From assembly GCA_030832095.1 (NCBI GenBank), contig JAURJT010000019.1:1-64000 (forward strand): DNA of 64,000 bases, given 5' to 3'. The position numbers and the translations under genes were made by a program. The notes below the pieces were generated by a model. It was not told where the DNA came from and did no database searches. It saw nothing but the letters and a program-made list of their open reading frames with translations. Source of the stretch: Gammaproteobacteria bacterium (GTDB taxonomy: Bacteria > Pseudomonadota > Gammaproteobacteria > Burkholderiales > Burkholderiaceae_B). Below, piece after piece: positions 8,795 through 17,365 of this stretch (positions are counted from its first letter, which is position 1; each line of letters starts with the position of its first letter).

Positions 8795-10015
8795 CTACTC
8801 AACTAACGCGCCGTACACCAAATTTTTAAAGAGCATGCGCGTGTGCGTTTTGTGTGTCGGCCCTTGCGCCATGATCACCGCAGCGAGTTGTTCGGTTGGA
8901 TCGAGCCAAAAGCTCGTGCCCCACACGCCGGCCCACATCGCATCATTGATCGATCCAGGCACCCAGCACATCCCCTGCCCCAGCCTGATCGCAAAGCCCA
9001 AACCAAACCCATAGCCGGGGCCTGTATTGGCAATGGTTGTGCCCGCCATCCCAACAGTGTGTTGCGAAAGCATCAAATCAACCAACTTACGAGACAGATA
9101 ACGCTTACCCTCAAATTCACCCTTGTTAATCATCATTTGCAGGTAGCGCAGATAATCAGCGGTTGAACCGATCAGGCCAGCACCGCCTTTAAAATAACTT
9201 TTACCCGCGGGGTTGTAATGCTGCCGGTATGACTTGAGCATCCCAAGTTTTAATGGGTCATCATCCAAGGTCTGTGCCAACTTTTTTTCTTGCTCAGGCG
9301 TCACCCACCACTGCGTATCTTTCATACCAAGCGGCTCAAGCAGTGCTTGCGCCACGATAAGATCTAGTGGCTGACCCAATACCCGCTCAAGCAAAAGCCC
9401 CAAGACATCAACCGAAATTGAATACTCCCAAAACGTACCAGGCTGATGCGCTAAGGGGATTTTGCCTAAGTTGCGCAGCATCTCAGCGGCGCTGATGTCA
9501 TCGACACGCGATTCAATGTTGTGTTGCTCGTACAAGGCTTTAATGCGTGGCGATTGCGTCGTCCCCGAGTACACAAAACCCGAAGTATGACGCATCAAAT
9601 CCTGTACCCAAATCGGGCGAACCAGCGGCACATCACCCGCTGGCGTTTCAACCGTCAAGTCATTGAGCTCAGGTAGCCACCGCGTAATGGGATCTTGCAG
9701 ACTGAACACGCCCTGCTCGACCATCATCATGGCTACGGTCGTGACGATAGGCTTGGTCATCGAAGCCAGACGAAACAACGCATCCTTTGTCATTGGTTGG
9801 CTACGGGCTGCATCCAAATACCCATGCGCCTCAAAATGCACCAACTGATTACGATGCAAAATCGCCGTCACGGCCCCTGGGAACATGCCTGCCTCAACCT
9901 GCGCCTGCATGACGTGAGTTAAATGGGCGAGCCGCGCACTTGAAAAGCCTTGCACTAGACGGTCGTTCGCCATCAAGCTCGGAGTGGGTATCTTTTTATT
10001 CGACGAAGGCATCAT
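8795..10015 (-). CDS. Cytoplasmic beta-lactamase-fold serine hydrolase, paralogue of the previous gene
   Basis: A 406-residue protein aligned along its whole length with the neighbour at 7302-8612: same SMTK nucleophile motif, same YSISVD motif, and near-identical stretches such as SYFKGGAGL and LSQHTVGM. It lacks a signal peptide, so one copy is exported and this one probably stays in the cytoplasm. A 182-base gap separates the two, so it may have its own promoter. It is divergent from the thioesterase. Likely an esterase; substrate unknown. Confidence 0.8.
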   Translation of the reverse strand: MMPSSNKKIPTPSLMANDRLVQGFSSARLAHLTHVMQAQVEAGMFPGAVTAILHRNQLVHFEAHGYLDAARSQPMTKDALFRLASMTKPIVTTVAMMMVEQGVFSLQDPITRWLPELNDLTVETPAGDVPLVRPIWVQDLMRHTSGFVYSGTTQSPRIKALYEQHNIESRVDDISAAEMLRNLGKIPLAHQPGTFWEYSISVDVLGLLLERVLGQPLDLIVAQALLEPLGMKDTQWWVTPEQEKKLAQTLDDDPLKLGMLKSYRQHYNPAGKSYFKGGAGLIGSTADYLRYLQMMINKGEFEGKRYLSRKLVDLMLSQHTVGMAGTTIANTGPGYGFGLGFAIRLGQGMCWVPGSINDAMWAGVWGTSFWLDPTEQLAAVIMAQGPTHKTHTRMLFKNLVYGALVE

Positions 10016-10141
10016 TTTTTGTTCCTAGGCAAGGTCATGCATAATCACGGTTTGGCTGCGCATCCGATCAAAAAAGTCACGCAGCAAGCTCAGTCCCACA
10101 AAGTACACGTTTTTTTTCACCTTTTACAAGAGATTCTCAAG

Positions 10142-10585
10142 ATGTCTAAGCTTCGCCCAGAAATGACCGTCCCTGAACTTAACAAGCGCAGTGGTGAAAA
10201 TTTGCCCGGGCTGATGGGTGTTGAAGCGCTCGAAGTCTCAGAAAACACCTTGAAAAGCCGCATGGTGTTGCGTAAGGTCCATTTCGCACCAAATAGCTAC
10301 TTGCACGCAGCCAGCGTGATTGCCTTGGCCGATACAACCTGTGGGTACGCGACCATGGCGCACCTACCTAAGGGTGCGCTTTCGTTTACTACCATTGAAC
10401 TCAAAAGCAATCATTTGGGAACTGTGCGCGGCGAAGGCGAAGTCATTTTATGCACCGCAACAGCGCAGCACCTAGGCGGCAACACTCAGGTTTGGGACGC
10501 CGTTGTCAGCGATCAAGCGACGGGTAAAAAAATTGCTTTATTTCGCTGCACGCAAATGATCTTGTGGCCCAAAGAGGGATCGTGA
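10142..10585 (+). CDS. PaaI-family hotdog thioesterase
   Basis: The start is taken at ATG 10142 (MSKLRPEMTV), giving 147 residues, a normal length for the family; the frame is open further upstream to 10019 but that part looks non-coding. The hotdog core is seen in NSYLHAASVIALADTTCGYA, the position of the family's catalytic Asn/Asp and the central helix, followed by TIELKSNHLG. These enzymes hydrolyse acyl- or aryl-CoA thioesters. The gene ends directly against the convergent metal permease with no intervening base. Confidence 0.8.
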   Translation: MSKLRPEMTVPELNKRSGENLPGLMGVEALEVSENTLKSRMVLRKVHFAPNSYLHAASVIALADTTCGYATMAHLPKGALSFTTIELKSNHLGTVRGEGEVILCTATAQHLGGNTQVWDAVVSDQATGKKIALFRCTQMILWPKEGS

Positions 10586-11371
10586 CTAAAACGGTGAACT
10601 GCGCTGACGGCGCAGCATCAACAAAGCCACAACTCCCACAACTGCCAGCGTCCAAACAATCAGTGGGCCCGTGGGCAAGTCAAACAAAGCCGAACCCAGC
10701 AAGCCCAACACGTAGCCAACTAGCGCAACCAGGTAGGTGGCCCAAAGCCGCCGCCGCTTGCCTTCGAGCTTGATCGTGGCCAGCGCGGGGATGATCAGCG
10801 TCGCAAATACCAGATATACCCCAACGAGTTGGACCGAAACGGTGATCGCTACGGCAAACAAGCTATAGAACCAGAAACGTTTTCCTTGAAATAAAACTAT
10901 TGCGCCCAATAAAGCCAGTGTCACCAGCGCCGAGTAAAAAATCTGCGCCCAGCCAATCCACAAAATTTGACCCGCCAACAATTCTGATAAATGTTGTCCG
11001 CCATGCGGATCATTGGCGAGCAACAGCACAACGGCCGTTGCCGCCAACACAAACACAATCCCAATCACAGGTTCTTGATACCGCGTGGTCACGCGCTCGG
11101 TCGCTACCAGCAGCCAGGCCGCCACCAAGGCCATCCCCATCGCCCCCAACTGCACCCACAGCACCGGTGCCTCACTACCCCACACCATCGTGACGAAATA
11201 CGCACCAAGCCCTGCGACCTGTGCAATGGCCAAATCGATAAAGATGATGCCCCTCTGTAACACCTGCATCCCTAACGGGACATGCGTTGCAATCACCAGT
11301 ACACCCGCACAAAAGGCGGGCAGCAAAATCGACCAAGACAGGTCATTCAGCGAAATCAATAAAGCGTTCAT
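10586..11371 (-). CDS. Metal ABC transporter permease (ZnuB/MntB family) without visible partners
   Basis: A 261-residue hydrophobic protein with seven to eight membrane segments. The start is taken at ATG 11371 (MNALLISL), after a GAAAAGAG ribosome-binding site. Family stretches are HVPLGMQVLQRGIIFIDLAI near the N-terminus and LVGVYLVFATLIIPALA near residue 190. This is the ABC-3 permease family that moves zinc or manganese. No ATPase or metal-binding protein gene lies on either side: upstream is a divergent nucleosidase and downstream a convergent thioesterase. Confidence 0.85.
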   Translation of the reverse strand: MNALLISLNDLSWSILLPAFCAGVLVIATHVPLGMQVLQRGIIFIDLAIAQVAGLGAYFVTMVWGSEAPVLWVQLGAMGMALVAAWLLVATERVTTRYQEPVIGIVFVLAATAVVLLLANDPHGGQHLSELLAGQILWIGWAQIFYSALVTLALLGAIVLFQGKRFWFYSLFAVAITVSVQLVGVYLVFATLIIPALATIKLEGKRRRLWATYLVALVGYVLGLLGSALFDLPTGPLIVWTLAVVGVVALLMLRRQRSSPF

Positions 11372-11555
11372 CTCTTTTCCCGACGACATCTTTCAAAAGA
11401 CAAAAAATGCAAATTGTTGGCCTCAACATGCATGTTCATCTTGCTACGGTCTAACGCCGCAGTCTGATTTAGCGACTGTAAACAGTCGGCAAGTCTTGTT
11501 GTTTGTCTCAGTATGCCGGCATATGATGTAGGTTAACTGATTTATCTTAAACCAC

Positions 11556-12113
11556 ATGACCACCGACACCATCATCATTACGGCGCTCGCTAGCGAGTTA
11601 GATGCCAGTCTGCTTCCCAATGGGGTGCAGATTTACTACTCTGGCATCGGCAAACTCAATGCCGCCATCGCCACGTTCAAGGCGATAGGGCAAACTCGGC
11701 CAAAGCGTATTTTCAATTTTGGTACGGTGGGTGCTGTTGCGACACACGCCAGTGGACTCATCGAAATTCAGCGCGTGGTGCAGCGAGACATGATTGCCGA
11801 GCCCTTAGCGCCTCGTGGTCAGGTGCCCTTTTGCGCACGCCCTTATGAATATCTTTCAGGCTCCGGGCAGTACACCTGCGGTACCGGCGACAGCTTTGTC
11901 ATGGCCAAAGACCCTTGGTTTGAAGCCAATAACGTCGATGTGGTGGACATGGAGCTTTTTGCGATCGCTGCGATTGCCCACGACCACAACATTGCGTGGC
12001 GTTCGTTTAAATATGTGACAGATCACACCAACGAAGACTCGGGCCAAGACTGGCAACAAAAAGTTCACCATGGCGAACGCCTATTTATCGACCTGTTGAA
12101 AGAGGTGCTTTGA
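11556..12113 (+). CDS. Nucleoside phosphorylase-superfamily protein (MTA/SAH nucleosidase-like)
   Basis: A short 185-residue member of the purine nucleoside phosphorylase fold. The N-terminus ITALASELDA resembles the nucleosidase start, FNFGTVGAV matches the glycine-rich phosphate/ribose region, and VDMELFAIAAIA carries the Met-Glu ribose-binding motif typical of MTA/SAH nucleosidases; TDHTNED near the end corresponds to the catalytic Asp loop. It is shorter than typical MTAN (about 230 residues), so a loop is missing. Overlaps the next gene by one base (TGATG). Confidence 0.75.
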   Translation: MTTDTIIITALASELDASLLPNGVQIYYSGIGKLNAAIATFKAIGQTRPKRIFNFGTVGAVATHASGLIEIQRVVQRDMIAEPLAPRGQVPFCARPYEYLSGSGQYTCGTGDSFVMAKDPWFEANNVDVVDMELFAIAAIAHDHNIAWRSFKYVTDHTNEDSGQDWQQKVHHGERLFIDLLKEVL

Positions 12114-13201
12114 TGCAACATTATTTCAAGTTCGTTAGTGTTCGCGACTTAAAATTCTTCGGTCTTATTTTGTTAACCCTTTTAACGGCTCACTCGATGG
12201 CTCAGACAACGCACACTCCAAAACAGGCAACTTGGGTTGCCAAAGAGTTTAAGTTCCATACCGGTGAAGTTTTAAGCGAAGTCAAACTCGGCTACACCAC
12301 TCTAGGCGACCCCACGGGTATACCGGTTCTCATTTTGCATGGCACGGCAGGCACCGGTTCTGGCATGCTCAACCCTGCCTTTGGTGGTCAATTGTTTGGC
12401 GCAGGTCAGGTGCTTGATGCCAACAAATATTTTATTATTTTGCCTGATGCGATTGGGATGGGTGCGTCTAGTAAACCGTCTGACGGTTTACGTACAAAAT
12501 TTCCTCAATATAACTATAACGACATGGTGTCGGGCCAGTATCGTCTGGTCACCGAAGGTTTAGGGGTCAAGCATCTGCATCTCGTCTTAGGTAACTCAAT
12601 GGGTGGGATGCAAACCTGGCTGTGGGGCATCAAGCACCCCACGTTTATGGATGCGCTGGTGCCCATGGCATCGATGCCTGCGGCGATGTCTGGGCGCAAC
12701 TGGATGACGCGCCGTCTGATTATTGACTCGATCCGCAATGACCCTGCTTGGCAAAACGGCAACTACACCCAACAACCACCTAGCTTGCAGTTCGCCTCGG
12801 TGTTCTTTCAAATCAGCACAAGCGGCGGCAATGAGGGTTTGCAAAAGCTTGCCCCAAGCCGCGAACTCGCTGATCAACTGCTCGACAAGCGCTTAAAAGC
12901 TGCGTTCAAAGCCGATGCCAACGACAACCTCTATCAATGGGATTCTTCACGTGACTACGATCCGTCGCGTCATCTCGAAAAAATTCAGGCGCGGGTACTG
13001 GTCATCAATTCGGCCGATGACGAACGTAATCCACCAGAGTTTGGTGTGATTGAACAAGCATTAAAACGTATCCCTAACAGTCAACTACTCTTGATCCCCG
13101 CCAGCCCAGATACCTCTGGGCACGGTACAACTGGGCAAGCCAAGTGGTGGAACAAACAACTAGCTGAGTTTTTAAAAACGGTGCCTGTGCAAAAGCAGTA
13201 A
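12113..13201 (+). CDS. Exported alpha/beta hydrolase of the MetX-like fold
   Basis: The start is the ATG at 12113, which shares a base with the upstream stop; a TTG at 12110 is possible but less likely. Residues 1-31 form a signal peptide ending AHSMAQ. The alpha/beta hydrolase triad is visible: nucleophile Ser in LGNSMGGMQ (near residue 160), Asp in NSADDERNPPE, and His in SGHGTTG. The sequence resembles homoserine O-acetyltransferases, but the signal peptide argues for a periplasmic esterase or acyltransferase instead. Coupled to the nucleosidase gene. Confidence 0.8.
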   Translation: MQHYFKFVSVRDLKFFGLILLTLLTAHSMAQTTHTPKQATWVAKEFKFHTGEVLSEVKLGYTTLGDPTGIPVLILHGTAGTGSGMLNPAFGGQLFGAGQVLDANKYFIILPDAIGMGASSKPSDGLRTKFPQYNYNDMVSGQYRLVTEGLGVKHLHLVLGNSMGGMQTWLWGIKHPTFMDALVPMASMPAAMSGRNWMTRRLIIDSIRNDPAWQNGNYTQQPPSLQFASVFFQISTSGGNEGLQKLAPSRELADQLLDKRLKAAFKADANDNLYQWDSSRDYDPSRHLEKIQARVLVINSADDERNPPEFGVIEQALKRIPNSQLLLIPASPDTSGHGTTGQAKWWNKQLAEFLKTVPVQKQ

Positions 13202-13214
13202 TAGAAGCATCATC

Positions 13215-14855
13215 TCACACCACTTCAAAGTGGTGCGTGCCATCTACGCCCAGTTGCGCGACTAAGCCGAACTCCCAATCAAGGTAAGCCTGCATCGCCT
13301 CGCGCGGTGCATCGGTGCCCTCATAGGGCCGTTTGTAGCGATCGATCGGTTCTGAGAGTAACGCGGTAGCGCCTTTTTCAAGCGCCAACCCGGCGGCTTT
13401 CCAAGCTTGCGTCCCCCCAGTTAAGACCGAAACGGGCGCCTGTAATACTGCAGCAATTTCAGCGTGTGCATAACCAGAGAGCATGCCATCGGGGCACACC
13501 AACACGTACGCCGAGGCATTTGGCACGCGGCTAAGCGCCTGCTTAAACTGCGAGCGCAACACATACTGCGCACCGGGTATGTGCCCTTGTACATACTGAG
13601 CACGCTTGCTTAGATCAATCACAAGAAATTTTTTAGCCGCTACGTCATGCGCTGCATCACCAACTGACGCAGCCGCCAACTCTGCTACTGTAATTGCTGG
13701 AGCAAGGGGCAGCATTGCACACTCGGGAACCCAAGGACCCGTTTCAGAAAAGACCCCTGCTGGCAACTCGGTCAACACATAAACATCCCACGCCATCTGG
13801 GCCAACCACGAGGCAGTCATATTGGCACGTACGCCGTCGGTATCCACCAAAACGATACGTGCACCCCGCACCGGCGCAACCATTTCTGTTTCTTGCACTA
13901 ACTGCCCACCAGGCGTTGAGCGAAACCCCGCGATGTGACCCGCAGCGAATTCTTCAGGCGTACGGGCGTCAAAAAAATAAGTTGTACGTTCGGACTGCGA
14001 TCGCCAGGCTTGCGCATCTGGCCACGCTGCGCGCTTCACGCCCGCACGCTCTGCAACACTGCGCGCACGAGCGGCTGCGGTCTGCATCGTTTGCTCAGAG
14101 ACCTCTTTAAACTTTCGCGTTTCGCCCTTGTCTAGCGCCTGACCGGCGAGCGTCCAGCCAATCGTGCCATTACGCAAGGCCGACACTTTATTGGGGATGC
14201 CAGCATTAATTAAAGACTGGGTACCAATAATGCTGCGCGTGCGGCCCGCGCAGTTGACGATGACTTGCGTTTCTGGACGTGGTGCCAACTCGGCGATCCG
14301 CAACACTAATTCAGCACCGGGGCAACTGGTGGCGGTTGGGATACTCATGGTGTTGTACTCATCGTAGCGACGCACATCGACAATCACAACATCAGCTTGT
14401 TGATCGATCAATGCCTTGACCTCGGGCGCTGAGAGTGAAGGCGTATGTCTCTTGGCCTCAACCAGCTCGCCAAAAGACTTACTTGGCACATTCACATCGC
14501 GAAACAACTCACCACCGGCCGCTTGCCAGGCGCGCACTCCCCCTGCAAACACCGCGACACGACTAAAGCCCAGTGCCACTAAACGGCGAGCCGCGAGCAT
14601 TGCGTCTGACTCTAACAAGTCGACATCGCCTTCATCAAGCGTCACAATTTGCACGTCGCGACGCGGCAACTTTGAGTACGCATCGAGCTCGACACGCGAC
14701 AAGGGGAAATTTGCTGCAAACAAGGGGTGTGCCTGCGCGTGCGGGTCTTCTTCGCGCACATCTAAAAATGCGACCTCACGTTTTTCAAGCAGCGCGCTGC
14801 GAACATCTTGGTAGTCGCACATCTGCACAGCATCGATTGGACTAGGTCTAAACAC
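13215..14855 (-). CDS. Four-domain rhodanese-like protein
   Basis: A 546-residue protein made of four tandem rhodanese domains. The active-site position alternates: domain 1 has Asp (QIVTLDEGD), domain 2 has Cys (VIVNCAGRTRS), domain 3 has Asp (RIVLVDTDG), domain 4 has Cys (YVLVCPDGML). So domains 2 and 4 should carry sulphur as a persulphide, and 1 and 3 are structural or binding domains. The gene starts with GTG at 14855, five bases after the stop of the thiol dioxygenase, with a TGGAG ribosome-binding site. That pairing suggests it handles sulphite, thiosulphate or persulphide sulphur released during thiol oxidation. No signal peptide. Confidence 0.88.
   Translation of the reverse strand: MFRPSPIDAVQMCDYQDVRSALLEKREVAFLDVREEDPHAQAHPLFAANFPLSRVELDAYSKLPRRDVQIVTLDEGDVDLLESDAMLAARRLVALGFSRVAVFAGGVRAWQAAGGELFRDVNVPSKSFGELVEAKRHTPSLSAPEVKALIDQQADVVIVDVRRYDEYNTMSIPTATSCPGAELVLRIAELAPRPETQVIVNCAGRTRSIIGTQSLINAGIPNKVSALRNGTIGWTLAGQALDKGETRKFKEVSEQTMQTAAARARSVAERAGVKRAAWPDAQAWRSQSERTTYFFDARTPEEFAAGHIAGFRSTPGGQLVQETEMVAPVRGARIVLVDTDGVRANMTASWLAQMAWDVYVLTELPAGVFSETGPWVPECAMLPLAPAITVAELAAASVGDAAHDVAAKKFLVIDLSKRAQYVQGHIPGAQYVLRSQFKQALSRVPNASAYVLVCPDGMLSGYAHAEIAAVLQAPVSVLTGGTQAWKAAGLALEKGATALLSEPIDRYKRPYEGTDAPREAMQAYLDWEFGLVAQLGVDGTHHFEVV
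13218..13235. terminator. Hairpin at convergent gene ends
   Basis: A 7-bp perfect stem (CACCACT/AGTGGTG) with a 4-base loop lies just after the hydrolase stop and inside the last codons of the rhodanese gene on the other strand. There is no T-run, so intrinsic termination is uncertain. Confidence 0.3.
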
Positions 14856-14860
14856 GGTGA

Positions 14861-15448
14861 TTAACTCCAGAGATTAGGGACAACATCGCTGTTGTAGCCA
14901 GAGATAAACGTTTTGTCTGCGCCCGTTGCAGGGTCAAACACATGCCGGCTGATCCGGCCGATATTGCCGCCATAGACATGGATACTGATTGAGGTCTGGT
15001 CTGCATGAAAATTAGCGACCTCGTGCACATCATGCGTAGCAGGTGATACGCTGCACACATTACCCGGTTTGAGCACATGACTCTCGCCTCGGCTATAGCT
15101 GCCGTCTGCTTGCTTAAAGTAGTGTGTATCGATCTCTTGACCGCGCAACATCCCGATCAAGCCCCAAGTCATATGGTCGTGCACCGGTGTCTTCTGCCCC
15201 GCCCCCCACACAAAGCTCACCACTGAAAACCGCTCAAGCGGGTCTGCGTATAGCAAATACTGACGATAAAAATCTGGGTGAGGCACAGTAAATTGTTCTG
15301 GCAACCAGTCGTCTTGCGCAACCAGCTCTGCCAACAGGGTAGCCCCTTGTTTTAACAGCTCTGGCTCTGCTCGCTCGCGCTCGACCAAACCGCTCAGATC
15401 TTGCACAAACGTCAGTAATTTTTGATTTTTCAAGTGAGCACTCTGCAT
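14861..15448 (-). CDS. Cysteine dioxygenase-type thiol dioxygenase (likely 3-mercaptopropionate dioxygenase)
   Basis: A cupin-fold iron enzyme of the cysteine dioxygenase type I family, about 195 residues. The iron-binding histidines are in TPVHDHMTWG and in ATHDVHEVAN. Bacterial members of this kind oxidise 3-mercaptopropionate or cysteine to the sulphinic acid. The paired multi-rhodanese gene favours the 3-mercaptopropionate type described from Burkholderiales, but substrate is an inference. The ATG at 15448 is preferred over an in-frame GTG at 15469; neither has a clear ribosome-binding site. Confidence 0.8.
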   Translation of the reverse strand: MQSAHLKNQKLLTFVQDLSGLVERERAEPELLKQGATLLAELVAQDDWLPEQFTVPHPDFYRQYLLYADPLERFSVVSFVWGAGQKTPVHDHMTWGLIGMLRGQEIDTHYFKQADGSYSRGESHVLKPGNVCSVSPATHDVHEVANFHADQTSISIHVYGGNIGRISRHVFDPATGADKTFISGYNSDVVPNLWS

Positions 15449-15579
15449 GACAATGATTAGATCGAGCACAAGCTTAACAAGGTTCGTTGCCTTCTGTCTT
15501 CAGACAATCGACTAGTGGCATACCTGCGTTGACAGCACCTAAGCAAGTTTCTACTATCGTAAGCGATTAGGAGACATTA

Positions 15580-16443
15580 ATGCGGATCGTTGACTTACAT
15601 TCACACTGGGGTACAGAGCGCGGCTACGTACTGCGTTCGGCCGACGCACTGGCACAACAAAAAAGCACCTGGAATTCAACCCCAACGTACGACACTGAAG
15701 AGCAGATGGCCGCTTACCTGCGCGCCAACCAGGTCAAGACTATTTTGGATTTTGGCTTTACCAAAAACCTTTCAATTGAAGAGGTCAAACCTCTGCACGA
15801 CTACGCTATCGAAACCCAGGCTAAGTTTTCAGATTGTATTTTCGGGAATTGGCTACAGATGGATCCGCGCTTGGGTCAGGCTGCGGCCGATGAGCTTGAC
15901 CGCTGCATCAAGCTGAGCACAGGCTTTGTCGGTTTTTGCGTATCGGGTTCGGGTACGGGTTTTGCCGCTAGTGACCCGATCTATCACCCTATTTACGAGG
16001 TCTTGCAAGCGCACAACCGCCCCGCACTAGTATTGGTAGGCCATACGGGTGCAGGTGCTGGCCTGCGGGGTGGCGCTGGCATCAAACTCGACCTTTGCCA
16101 TCCCCGCTATATTGATGAACTAGCGATTGATTTTCCAGATTTACAAATCATCAGCGGGCGACCCGCCTGGCCTTGGCAAGATGACATGATTTCAATCATG
16201 ATCCACAAGCCTAATGTCTGGAGTGAAGTGCACGGCTGGTCACCTAAATACTTTACCGATCCTTTTAAAAAAGAAATTCGTTCGCGCTTGAAAGATCGCG
16301 TGATGTTTGGAGCTGATTACCCGCTGTTTCGCTACGAGCGTCTGGTGCAAGACTGGAAAGACCTCGGCTACACCGACGACATTCTTGAACGTGTGTTTCA
16401 TCGCAATGCTGAGCGTTTGTTTGGCATCACCGAGGCTAAGTAA
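15580..16443 (+). CDS. Amidohydrolase-2 family metal-dependent hydrolase
   Basis: A 287-residue TIM-barrel enzyme of the amidohydrolase-2 family (relatives include ACMS decarboxylase and gamma-resorcylate decarboxylase). The N-terminal metal site His-x-His is in VDLHSHWG (H7, H9), a later metal His may be in VGHTGAG, and the catalytic Asp is in MFGADYPLF. An AGGAGAC ribosome-binding site precedes the ATG. The stop overlaps the start of the SDR gene by one base; the three-gene unit with the CoA ligase looks catabolic. It could be a hydrolase or a decarboxylase. Confidence 0.8.
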   Translation: MRIVDLHSHWGTERGYVLRSADALAQQKSTWNSTPTYDTEEQMAAYLRANQVKTILDFGFTKNLSIEEVKPLHDYAIETQAKFSDCIFGNWLQMDPRLGQAAADELDRCIKLSTGFVGFCVSGSGTGFAASDPIYHPIYEVLQAHNRPALVLVGHTGAGAGLRGGAGIKLDLCHPRYIDELAIDFPDLQIISGRPAWPWQDDMISIMIHKPNVWSEVHGWSPKYFTDPFKKEIRSRLKDRVMFGADYPLFRYERLVQDWKDLGYTDDILERVFHRNAERLFGITEAK

Positions 16444-17228
16444 TGGATTTGTCACTGAGCGGAAAAATGGCTTTAGTCGGCGGCGCAAGCCAAGGGATCG
16501 GCTATGCCATCGCGCATCTGCTGGCCTCAGAGGGGGCTACTGTTGCCATGGTGGCACGCAAAGAAGAACCGCTGAACGAGGCCTGCGCAAGGATCACAGC
16601 CGAAACCGGAGCCAGCACGTTCGCCATTGCCGCTGACATCCGCAAGGGTGCTGATTGCGAAAGAATCATTTCCGAGGCCTTAGGCAAATTTAAACAGATC
16701 GATATTTTGATCAATAACGATGGGGCACCACCCTTAGGCGAACTTGAGAGTTTTGATGATGTTGCCTGGCAAAAGGCTATTGAGCAAAATCTCATGAGCG
16801 TGATTCGACTGTGCCGCGGCGCTCTGCCTTCAATGCGTGAGCAAGGCTGGGGTCGCATCGTCAATATCACCGCTCTTTCGGCGATTCAGCCCATCGCACG
16901 TTTCGGACTATCCGTCGCCACTTGGGCCGGGGTCTTGGGTTACGCAAAGACTCTTTCGCTTGAACTCGCCAATCAAGGCATCACCATCAACACCATCTGC
17001 CCCGGTCGCATCGCAACGGGGCGATTGGCCACCGTGTTTGGCAACGGCACGCCCGGCCAACTTGAACAAGAACAGATGGCTCAAATCACTAAACTCATCC
17101 CCATGGGAAGAGTGGGCGAGCCCAACGAAATCGCAGGCCTGGTTGCCTTTTTATGTTCGCCGTGGGGGGCCTACATGACTGGCACCGTGCAACACGTTGA
17201 TGGCGGCAGGCTCGGCAGCTTGCTCTAA
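16443..17228 (+). CDS. SDR-family protein lacking the catalytic Tyr and Lys
   Basis: A 261-residue short-chain dehydrogenase/reductase. The cofactor loop is GGASQGIG (about residues 13-20), but the usual NNAG reads NNDG, and where Tyr-x-x-x-Lys is expected the sequence reads SVATW (LSVATWAGVLGYAK), so Tyr is Ser and Lys is Trp. The fold is otherwise complete and the C-terminus normal (TGTVQHVDGG). It belongs to a divergent group of ketoacyl-reductase-like SDRs without the standard tetrad; it may bind NAD(P) but is unlikely to do standard hydride transfer. It sits between an amidohydrolase and a CoA ligase. Confidence 0.85.
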   Translation: MDLSLSGKMALVGGASQGIGYAIAHLLASEGATVAMVARKEEPLNEACARITAETGASTFAIAADIRKGADCERIISEALGKFKQIDILINNDGAPPLGELESFDDVAWQKAIEQNLMSVIRLCRGALPSMREQGWGRIVNITALSAIQPIARFGLSVATWAGVLGYAKTLSLELANQGITINTICPGRIATGRLATVFGNGTPGQLEQEQMAQITKLIPMGRVGEPNEIAGLVAFLCSPWGAYMTGTVQHVDGGRLGSLL

Positions 17229-17365
17229 ACACATCACGCTCAACAGAGAGACCCATCTTGATTCCATGCCTGCCTAACTGCCTGACGACTCGCCTTTGTC
17301 GGTATGCAGACAGCCCAAACAGCATCAAGTGCCACTGAAATCCTTTTTGACACAACTAGAAAAAC

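Noticed and set aside
7302..10015. AmpC-type antibiotic resistance beta-lactamases
   Set aside because: The Ser-x-x-Lys motif is present but the Tyr-x-Asn motif is not, and no ampR-like regulator is adjacent; esterase-type members fit better.
12113..13201. metX, homoserine O-acetyltransferase
   Set aside because: The fold matches, but a clear signal peptide and the lack of methionine genes make a periplasmic hydrolase more likely.
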